Origin: Diphasiastrum complanatum
Lineage: Eukaryota > Streptophyta > Lycopodiopsida > Lycopodiales > Lycopodiaceae
Length of the DNA: 64,000 bases
Direction: 5' to 3'
NCBI GenBank assembly: GCA_029204225.1
Contig: CM055104.1
Coordinates: 40,353,846 to 40,417,845 of the forward strand
How positions within the stretch are numbered: position 1 is the stretch's first letter; the number at the start of each line of letters is the position of its first letter. Below are positions 55,351 to 64,000 of the stretch, one piece after another. The notes beneath the pieces are model-generated. The model did no database searches. It was given only the letters and a program-made list of their open reading frames with translations, and was not told where the DNA came from. Position numbers and translations under genes: made by a program.

Positions 55351-55619
55351 GACAGCAAAGGAATGCAGTGAATATCGCAAATTTACAATATAGATGCAGC
55401 AGCTACCTGAAGAATGTTGATTGTATTTAAAGGCAGTGGTGGGTCGGTGCTGGGGAGCCAATAGAAATGGAGCAATCGATAAGCTGGCTGATTGCATTCG
55501 TCTGCTCCTTTCCTTATATTTCAAGTCTTTAGAAGCATCCATGACGCCTTTAATTATAAGCATCTGATTTAGCTTCCCAAGAAAGTTACTCGCCAACGAC
55601 ACTCACCAACATTTTCAAT

Positions 55620-56640
55620 ATACTCCCGGTTGGTCCACCAACCAGCTAATGTAAACATTTGTTCTAATTCGTGAATCTAAATCTACTAAATAGAAATGCA
55701 ACAAAGCTAAAGAAAGTCAAAAAGGAGCATGATCAAATGGCCTCAAACTACCATGAAGGGATGCAGTTTAAGAGTGTACCTACTCTTAGCCTAATCTACA
55801 TAATAGTGAAAAAATAATTTAGTTGTCTTGTCCTTTGATACAAACTCTTGTCACATCACCATGATGTCAAGGGTAAGAGAAATCTAAGAATTTATTCTTC
55901 ATGTGTTTGAGCGTAAGCATTCCTTATTCGAAGTAAGCATTCCTTATTCGAAGTAGTTGAACTTCCCTAAAGAAAAAGGACAAGTTGGTGAACTTGCACA
56001 TTGTTAACATGTTGCAAGACAAAACGAGCACAAGACATTTTGGTATTAAAACCTTCCAGTGTATCTAGTCCTTCTATGTACTACATGATCTCTATGACAT
56101 AATAGATATTGTTGCACAAACAAGCTTGTTACTTTTGCATTTGACCATCTCTGGGAGCTTTCTCAAGCAAAAAAAGTAGCCCCTGCTATCATATGTCATT
56201 GTAGTCAACTTTGCCATAGGATTCTCGACGTAATTAAGTTTGTTGGTAGGCAATTTCGTTGATACAATTTAAGATTTACACCCACTTCTTTGTAGTATTT
56301 TGAAACTTGAAACTCAAATCATGAACCAAAGTTCTTGAACTTTTCGAATCCACACTTTCGCCTCCTATTTTTCAAACCAAATTTTAATAACATGAATTGA
56401 AAACATAATGTATTTAAAAAGTTTTCTTTAAATACATGGCATTTTTATAAATCAACCTACATATTAAAAGAACAAATAAAATAGAAATTTTAAAAATTAA
56501 CTAGAACACAAGCATGTCAATTTTTGTTGTGTTTACTATGTGCCCCTGCCTGTAAGGCAGAGCCAAAAAAGACTAATAGAAACACGTTCGTGCTCCTTTT
56601 TATTGCCAACATTTTGAGGAGTTGTTCTTGTGAATGCATG
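55620..56640. other. No gene recognised
   Basis: AT-rich sequence; a 21-base unit AAGCATTCCTTATTCGAAGT is duplicated in tandem at 55915-55956. Confidence 0.45.
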
Positions 56641-57925
56641 AATTGATTTGATTCAGTTGACACTAAACCTACAAATCCTTGTGAGAGAGTTTGAGGGTTA
56701 TGTTTTTAGTTCAAGAGTGAAACTAAAACCAATTCTAAACATCATAGGAAGGCATTGGCACTTCCAAAAATCAAATCCAAGATTCTAAGTGAATAGATTG
56801 TGTAGAATACACTTTCCCAAATCTTTTTGAGTTCAAGATCATTATAGATCTTGCTTCTTGAGTCTAGTGAGATTCAAGAAAGTGGCATGTAGCTAAATTC
56901 TGAGAAAGAAAGAAGGAAGAGCCTTTGAATAGTACATCTGTTGTACTTGTTACTAGTTAGAATGGGTTCAATTGGAGCCTATCTTCTTGAGGCTAGTGAA
57001 AGGCTAAATTCTAATAATCATTCAACTTGGCAAGTAAGAATGGAGTCACTACTAGTGCTCCAAGATATGTTTGATCTTGTCATAGGAGAGGAAGAAGAAC
57101 CTCAAGGAGGTCAAGATCAAGTGAGGTACAAAAAGAGAACTAGACTAGCATTACATTGCTTGAAAATGAATGTTAGTAATGAACTTCTAAAGGAAGTAGC
57201 ATCTTGTACCTCGGCCAAGGAGGCATGGAACTACCTCAAAGGGATTTATGAATCCAAAAATACCTCTAGACTGCTTATGATTAGATATAAAGTTCTTCAA
57301 AGCATTAGAGGGAGTGATGAGAGTGCTCAAGAGTATGTCTAGAGAATTAAATCTCTCAACAAAGAACTTTCCATCATTAGTGAGGGTATTCATGATGATG
57401 AACTTGTTCAAATTATCTTGAATGGTCTTGGAGATGAGTTCTCCAATCTTGTACAAAGCTTTGTTATTCAAGATGCACTACCTTCCATAGACAAGCTTCA
57501 TAGTGTGCTTGTATCCGAGGAGAGTAGGATCTTTCATGTCAAGCAAAGGATTGGATCCTTAAAATTGCATGATGGTGATAAGAAGGCCAACTTCTCAAGC
57601 AAGGGAAAGGCAAAGTCAAAGAAGAAGATCCAACACAAGGAGACCAAGAATGATGATCAATCATCAAGCTCCAAAGGTGGAAAGAAGAACAAAGTCAAAC
57701 TCAAGTGCTTATTTTGTGGAAAGAAGGGGCACTTTGCATCCGAGTGTTTCAAGAAGAAGAATGCACAAGGAGAGAGCAAACAAGGCAACCTCACTCTTGA
57801 GGAAGATGAGGATGAAGTGGATTCATCCTTGATGGCTTCTACATCAACATCAAAGAGCTACTCCAATGACACATGGTGGATTGATAGTGGGGCTCTAGGA
57901 ACCCATGGATGCCATCAAAAGTAGT
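56640..57925 (+). pseudogene. Copia leader, gag and protease start
   Basis: Best preserved Gag in the window. ATG at 56962 (MGSIGAYLLEASERLNSNNH), Gag core to a stop at 57340 (TAG where the relative at 14550 has Leu), then KSLNKELSIISEGIHDDELV, LVQSFVIQDALPSIDKLHSV, a Lys/Ser-rich linker, zinc knuckle CLFCGKKGHFASEC near 57711-57755 and protease start WWIDSGALGTHG near 57875 with the DSG intact. The rest of pol is missing after 57925. It belongs to the same family as 12938-16368. Confidence 0.85.
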
Positions 57926-58619
57926 GAATACTCCTTGTAATGAGACAATAAATGTTGCTTCTCTCTCACTATACGATCCTTGAAAGGTGTATTACCAACT
58001 CCTATGCAAGATCTTGCAACAAAATGTGAGATGGATCTCACTAGCTAACTAGATCAACCTCTCATCAATTGATGGAGTATAGGCAAAGTTTGGGTCAAAC
58101 TATCTATGGCACATGTGAAACACTCAAAGAATCCACGAATCACTCTAATACAATGAAATTGTAAGAAACAATGTGGCTATGACCTCAAAATGATGACTAG
58201 ATCTCAAATAGATGAAATCTCTTCTTGAATTTTTTGGTCAAACTAGCAAAATATGGATCAAACCAAAAGTGTCCACACAGGTCTAGGTGCCCTACCTAAC
58301 CCTCTTCAGAAGATTATAACTTTTGATTGTCTCAACCAAATGTATGAAACAAATTGCTACAAAAACTAGATAATTCTAGCTTTCAAACAAGCTATTATGC
58401 ATGGATTTTAGACCAAACATGAGAGAGAACTAAAGGACTGAAATTTAATGTTCCTCACACTTGTCTGAATAGAAAATTTCATACAATATCTGTTCAGACC
58501 CAATCAATGTGATATTGATCTCTTTTGATCCAACAATCAACAAGATAGCTAGGAAGATTCAATCAACACTCTCTAGATCTAGATTTTCATGGATGATAGA
58601 TGCATCAAAAGCTTAGGTA
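57926..58619 (-). mobile_element. Copia leader, minus strand
   Basis: Non-coding DNA downstream (minus) of the primer-binding site at 58620-58631. It collides head-on with the plus-strand gag-protease copy. Confidence 0.45.
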
Positions 58620-58631
58620 GGCTCTGATACC
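58620..58631 (-). other. Copia primer-binding site (tRNA-iMet)
   Basis: Plus-strand GGCTCTGATACC, complement of GGTATCAGAGCC; two bases at the LTR junction are altered. Confidence 0.8.
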
Positions 58632-58632
58632 C

Positions 58633-59350
58633 GTGAAAATTCACACGTGGGGGAATGCTCTAAAGTGTGAATATGATCTCCTAAGCAATGCTTTTGTACT
58701 TTAGATCAACTCTAGGTTGAAATTCACCATCTATGTCAAAATCTAAGGCAAAGAGACAAAGATGGATGCATAGATTGATAAACAAAGTAGTTTCATACGT
58801 GTACATCATGAAAAATCTAAGGCAAATCAAGCTCCTCTCCTCAGGTAGAGAGAGAATAGAGCAATTAGCCCTTGGGTAGAGAGAAGGAAATACAAGCAAA
58901 ATTAATTGATCTCACAATTGACTCGAAAACTCACTTGAATTAATGAAGGGAACGAAAGTACATATATAAACTCGGGGAGATCCATGCTTGATTCTTATTG
59001 GACCCCTTAAACATAGCCTCTCTAACCCTATTGCATGAGTGATTCATCATCTCTAACTTGTGATTAACTCTTCCAACAAATCTCTCACTTATGATTGGAC
59101 CCTTTGACTTTTGCCAAAACTTTGACTTCATCACTCATCAAACTACATCTACACGTGTCACAAGCCTAACTACCTCTATTTTGCATCACAATCTACTTTT
59201 GGCCAAATTGAGGCTTTACATGTGGAATTGACCATTTTGGCCTCTATGCCAATTTTGGCCCTATCAAAGTTCTACACCAAGATGCTTGATACAAAATTTT
59301 TATGATACCCCTAAAGTAAACATGACTAAACTATTTTTACTTTTTCTACA
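58633..59350 (-). mobile_element. Copia LTR, minus strand
   Basis: Related to the solo LTR at 35349-36079: shared CTCTCCTC(A/G)GGTAGAGAGAGAAT, TTACATGTGGAATTGA and CTACACCAAGATGCTTGA. Starts GTGAAAATTCACACGTGG; the far end near …TTTTTCTACA (59350) is inferred from length. Confidence 0.6.
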
Positions 59351-59528
59351 TGTGGGAACATGCTCCACACATGTGATATTTTCTCACAACCTAGAAACAC
59401 AAAAATATCCAAGATAGATTTTGACAATTTTTCACACTTCTAGCTCGCCCTCTCAAAACTAGATCAAAAACTCAAAACTTACTAATTTTGGGTGTGTTTA
59501 TTAATAAAATATATAGCCTCTTGTACTT

Positions 59529-59541
59529 GGCTCTGATACCA
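59529..59541 (-). other. Copia primer-binding site (tRNA-iMet)
   Basis: Plus-strand GGCTCTGATACCA abutting TGTTGAAATTACTGC; minus orientation. Confidence 0.88.
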
Positions 59542-60172
59542 TGTTGAAATTACTGCATTTTGGACCATAAATGGATCTACAATCGATCCACAAGAGGTGT
59601 TGGATGCTAGTTAGATTGATCATCCACAAATCTAATGATTAGATCTTGATCTAGATCAAAATTATGCACTTAACTAGCAAGAACAACATGCAAATTAATC
59701 AAATTAATGGATGAGCAGCCTCACACGTGTGAAAACTTGTCACTGTACAGACAGTGGACAGAGAGTGAAGAACATTATCTATGGATAGCATTCAATGCGT
59801 AGATTCACAACACAAATGGCGAAACAACATGGATTTGCCTCAAAATCAAGATCTCTCATCAAATTTCATATTCACAATGATGATCTACATGTAGATCAAG
59901 TACATTTTGACTTGATATGCTAACTCAGTAGGCCTGACATGTGTGGGGAATGCCACATCACTTCTGATCCACCAATCAATGCTAGATAAGCACCCACTTA
60001 TTTGGTTCCTAGATTGATGCCATTGCCTCACCCCATGATTTTCCTTGATTTGAGGTAATTTTCCTAACTTTTAGAAACTTACAGCATCAACTCCTATGAT
60101 AAGCTACTGATATTTTCGTCTAATTGGCTAGAAATGCACCTCACTACTACATTTTTATGGGGCTATTTTTGG
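59542..60172 (-). mobile_element. Copia LTR, minus strand
   Basis: Start homologous to 12938 and 15681 (TTTGGACCATAAATGGATCTAC, GATCCACAAGAG). Contains CTCACACGTGTGAAAA at about 59730. The end is placed near GGGCTATTTTT at 60172, by comparison with GGCTATTTTTCACA at 16368. Its leader lies at 59351-59528. Confidence 0.6.
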
Positions 60173-62185
60173 ACTTTTGATGGCATTATACTTCAAATTT
60201 ATGTAATGCATACTTGAAAATCCTTTTGGCTATAAGAATAAGACTTTTGACTAAGGAATCATATTGAAATCAATTTGTTATTCATATTTTCTATAAATGA
60301 CATCTTTTTGAACTACTTCATGTCATAAACGATTCATTTTGAATGCATTGCATGCTTTTACTTTGCTAGATCAGAATATGTCTTTATGTTATCTTGTGTG
60401 CAACCTTAGAAAGTTTGCAAAACCGTTCAAACCAAGCATGGCATGTGGTAAATCCATATGAAATTAGGATTTAATGGCGTTTTCATTTTGAATGCGTATA
60501 TGCACAAGTGGTTATCTTTTTTAAAACTGCATTTTCGACCTATAATGCTATCACTAGATGGGTGTACTCTTTACTAAGTGGAATGTGGCTAGTGCTCAAG
60601 AGACTTCCTCACCACACTTTTTGGTATGATGCTAAATGAACTTTCCTTCATAGAGCAATACAATAGAAATAAACTCAAGAGCTTATGCACAGTGTATGTA
60701 TTTTTCTCTCTCTAAAAAGGATATATACAAGCTACTCCTTTTAGTGGTAACCCTTACATGGGCTAGGTTGACGTTTATGGGACATGTGTCCCACTGACTA
60801 CCTTGTCAAGTATTTAGTTAGTCTTGCTCTCACAACCATACCCAAATTACAGCACCTCAATAAATCTACTTTTATTCCAATTGCTATTTCATCACAAAAT
60901 AGGCAAAAAAAAATCAGTTGAAATTTATAGATATAGCAAAGTCAGGGGAACCAAGTTTCATATACTAAATAATATTTGTATATGAGTGTAAATAGTCAAA
61001 ATTTTAGGCATGAATGTTTAAATTATTTTTTGACAGATAATTTTGTGTGTGCTGTCTCTGCCTATTGCGTGTGGATGTGTTTGTGGCTTCTCGCATGGAT
61101 ACCTACTAATTAGATTGGACTCTGTGTGGATGTGTTTATGGTTTTTCTGTTGTTCTTCCAAAGGAGTCTGGGGTGAAGTTTTGTTGGTTCGGTTTTTGTT
61201 GCTTTGTTCAATGCCAGTGAAGTTGTGTTTAAATTAGTGCCAGTGAACTTGTACTGTGGTGGTTCAGATTTTGCCGTGTTCAAATCAATGCCAGTAAAGT
61301 TGTGCTTGTTCTGTGCAGATTGGGTGAACATGTACTCTATTCAAATCGCATCCTTGATAGTGTCTTCTAGTTGTACGTTTTCATGTACCTTCTTCTTTTA
61401 TTGCAATTCCTTCTGTCCTTGTTTGCATATTCTAAATTTCTTTCACTTATTCAAATTCTTAGTCTTGGCAAGATCAAGCCCCTCTCTAGCCATAGCCAAA
61501 GCAAGTCTATGCACACCTTCTTCACGATTAGATCCTTCAGACATTCAACTCCGCCTACAGTTTTCCTTTCCCATCTGCAACGACTGCATGCCTTCTTGTT
61601 CGCAGTAGCAAATTTCAAAGCTGCCACTGCTTGGTGTTGATGCAAGTAGATGGAGTCCATGTCTGTGTATGCCACTTCATCTAGAAGCCTGCAATGACTG
61701 CTGCCTAAGACTTAAGCGCATACAATACAGAACGTACAAGCGCAGAAATTTGTTAAATTTGAACGTCCTAAAATCAAGATATATTTGGAAAAGCCAGAAT
61801 GGCTTTTTACTCAAATCGTGACTTGAGACATGCACATGCATTTGCTCCTCAAGAAGTACACTCATGTCCATAGAACTGTCGAATGCTGAAGTTACGTTTA
61901 GAAAGCCTGAATAATCTCATAGGTTGACAAGTTAAAATTAGTTGAATGCGTTCAAGGAAACGTAAGTTGGGTTTCATAAGGAAGATTTCAAAACTTGAAA
62001 TATGGAGACATCGAACAGGTAAGTGTCAGAAATTAGGGAGCTCAACGGAACGTACATGAGCTCACAATCGAGCATTAAAATTTGAAAAAACTTAATTAGC
62101 CTGATCAATTCCCATGCGATGTCTTCAATTTCGAACCCTTGAGTTGAGAACCTTAAAGAACACCTTGGCTAGTCAACACTTTGCC
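60173..62185. other. No gene recognised
   Basis: Two kb of mostly AT-rich DNA. Around 61204-61320 a short unit CAATGCCAGT(G/A)AAGTTGTG is repeated imperfectly three times. Small frames have no family resemblance. Confidence 0.45.
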
Positions 62186-63035
62186 ATAACAAGTGAAGCT
62201 TGGTCAAACCATTAAAAAAGTTTATGAATCCAAGTCTACTTCAAGAGTCTTAACCTTTAGGAGGCAAATCTTCAAAGTTTTCAAAATAAGTATGAAAGTG
62301 CTCATGCTTTTGTTTTGAAAGCTAAAGCATTGAATGATGAATTGGAATGTATTGGTGAAAGCATTAAGGATTTGAGCTTGTGAAAGTTCTTCTTAATGGC
62401 ATATTGAATGAACATGCTAACTTAGTGCAAAGCTTTGCTATTCAAAAGACATTGCCAAGTATGGAGAACTTGCAAGAGATCTTTGGGGATGAAGAGTTTA
62501 GACTCCAAGCAAGAGGATAATTATCTTCTACATCTAAAGTTGGAGAGGAGGAATCTATGTTCTCAAGAGGCAAGTTCAAGGGCAAAGGCAAAGACAAATG
62601 GTCTAAAGGACAAGATCAAAGTGAGAAGTCTTCTTTTGTTGATAAGAAGAAGGATAGAACAAAGCTTAAATGTTTCTATTGTGGAGTCAAAGGACATTTT
62701 GCTAGTGATTGCTTTTAAAGATCAAAATGAAAGACAAGGAATTCTAACTCTAGATGAGGATGGTATTGATGAATAAAATTCAAATGATTCTTTTGTGATG
62801 TCTTCATGCTTGTTGGCTAACGGAGGAGATTTTGATCCTTGGTGGATTGATAGTGGAGCAAGTCACATATGACAGAGTCACAAAGAGTATTTTCTCTTCA
62901 AATTTGATGGCATTTGAAGGTGACAAAAAAGTTATCTACATGGCCCATGATGGTGAGTGTGCATTAGAGGAGTTCTCAGCATCAAAAAGACCCTTTAAGG
63001 AATGCCATGTTGGATATACAAAAATATCAAAATAA
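62186..63035 (+). pseudogene. Copia gag-protease fragment
   Basis: Gag remnants (VKVYESKSTSRVL-like, KALNDELECIGESI, AIQKTLPSMENLQEI), then a Lys-rich linker, zinc knuckle CFYCGVKGHFASDC near 62670-62715 with a stop right after it, and protease WWIDSGASHI near 62840 followed by a TGA. Many frameshifts; pol is absent. A family different from the 56962 copy. Confidence 0.8.
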
Positions 63036-63720
63036 ATAAAACAATATTGTTTATTTGCTTGCCCACACCACTCCCAAGGCCTCCCCAACTCCCAATGATC
63101 TAACCACAGTGTCTATAGTCACAGTTAAGAACTGTTAACAGTTCGCAGTATAACTTGACTAAATTCAAAAATATTCCCTCCATTGGTTACAAAAAGGGCA
63201 ATATTTTCACTGGATCTAGAATATGACCGCCATCCCCAAATTCAAATCAGGAAAAATTGCAAAATGTTTACATATGCATTCCTGCCACAAGAATGGAAAT
63301 ATGAGCGCCAACTACCTATTGGAATGAAAAAATGAGCGGCATTTCCAAATTTGAATCAAGCATACAAGCATGGAGATTGGATTGATCGTACATAGTATAT
63401 AATATAATCAAAGATGAGTATTTGGTTTTGCTTCATAGAATCTGGTCATAGTACTTTGATGCAACTGATTACTCTATTATTTTTTTGATGATGACATTAT
63501 ATCATCTACATGTGGATATCCCTATTGATTTGGCTCCTTTGCAGAGAAGAGGAGGCAAAGGAGTTCAAATATCTGTTGAAGATCGTTCTCGTTACAGGGC
63601 AGAAGGAAAGAAAAACGTGGATTGTGGACAGATGGAACATTATATCCACAAGATCCAAGCACTTTGACACATCCCACATTCTCTTCAATAACTCATTTAG
63701 TTACATGGATATGCAATAGG
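63036..63720. other. No gene recognised; possible intron
   Basis: AT-rich. It ends with ATATGCAATAG, a usable splice acceptor before the open exon at 63721. Confidence 0.35.
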
Positions 63721-64000
63721 CATAGTGGATTACTAGGATATTGTGAAAGATTGCAAAACCATGGAAAACAACTTTATATGAATAAAGTTCACTTTTTAGA
63801 AGGTGAGTTAATTCGGATATCCTCTTATTGTCAGAATAGAGATTGTCATCTCCAAAAGACGTTAGAAAAAAATGAACAACTGAACAAAAATAATGAATCA
63901 TTACAGAAGATAGCAATCAATATCAAATCAAAACTAGAGCAAATGCAATCAGTCTTACAGTCTATTCGTATTGAAAACATACAATTACTGAAGGATGTGG
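63721..64000 (+). CDS. Open coiled-coil exon, runs off the window
   Basis: From an AG acceptor at 63719-63720 the plus strand is open to the window end (about 93 codons): HSGLLGYCERLQNHGKQLYM, VHFLEGELIRISSYCQNRDC and then a heptad-rich coiled coil (LQKTLEKNEQLNKNNESLQK, KLEQMQSVLQSIRIENIQLL). It has no stop, unlike the relics around it. The GLLGYCERLQNHGKQLY part before a long coiled coil recalls RNA-silencing factors of the XS/coiled-coil type, but this is only an impression; I do not assign it. Splicing is inferred. Confidence 0.4.

Overview
The window looks like nuclear DNA of a land plant. It holds a plant RTF1/VIP5 gene, a plant-type 3-ketoacyl-CoA synthase, a U/P-type cyclin and a degenerate TTTAGGG (plant telomere type) tract, set in dense, nested Copia and Ty3/Gypsy LTR retrotransposons. 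The species cannot be fixed from the sequence; a large-genome seed-free plant (fern or lycophyte) is only a guess. No rRNA, CRISPR or prokaryotic operon structure is present.

Layout. 0-5 kb: a Copia gag stub, a telomere-like tract and an intact RTF1 gene (minus strand) whose leader carries a 48-bp tandem repeat. 5.8-16.7 kb: a tandem 100-bp array with tRNA-type A and B boxes, a Gypsy pol fragment cut by a Copia LTR, the 5' LTR plus leader of a minus-strand Gypsy element, a plus-strand coiled-coil relic ending at a TATA/(GA)n LTR-like segment, and a deleted Copia element (12938-16368) with AAGAA target duplication. 16.7-26.2 kb: the largest element, a minus-strand Gypsy copy with gag, PR, RT, RNase H, IN, an additional 3' ORF behind its own TATA box, and a 3' LTR. 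26-33 kb: a long GA array, Copia pieces and local duplications. 33.2-34.1 kb: a two-exon cyclin. 35.3-39.2 kb: the most unusual region. A decayed histone H3 gene of centromeric (CenH3) flavour with a long C-terminal extension lies head-to-head with a decayed acidic-protein gene. About 0.9 kb separates them, with six perfect CACGTG boxes, a TATAAAT and five copies of a 16-bp motif; a Copia solo LTR sits at the end of the histone-side ORF. 39.4-43 kb: a spliced, unrecognised transposase-like gene interrupted by a small LTR element with AAAAC target duplication. 44.6-47 kb: an intact 3-ketoacyl-CoA synthase and an orphan ORF. 47.9-63 kb: Copia and Gypsy debris (including a second copy of the Gypsy extra ORF with its TATA box), a SWIM zinc-finger relic and several Copia LTRs with tRNA-Met primer sites. 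The last 280 bases are open as a coiled-coil exon running off the edge.

Functionally, only RTF1, the cyclin and the 3-ketoacyl-CoA synthase look like intact host genes; they are unrelated in pathway. Most other coding sequence is retroelement-derived and broken. Many stop codons in the relics are TAG or TGA where Gln or Arg would fit, as expected from deamination of methylated CAG and CGA sites.
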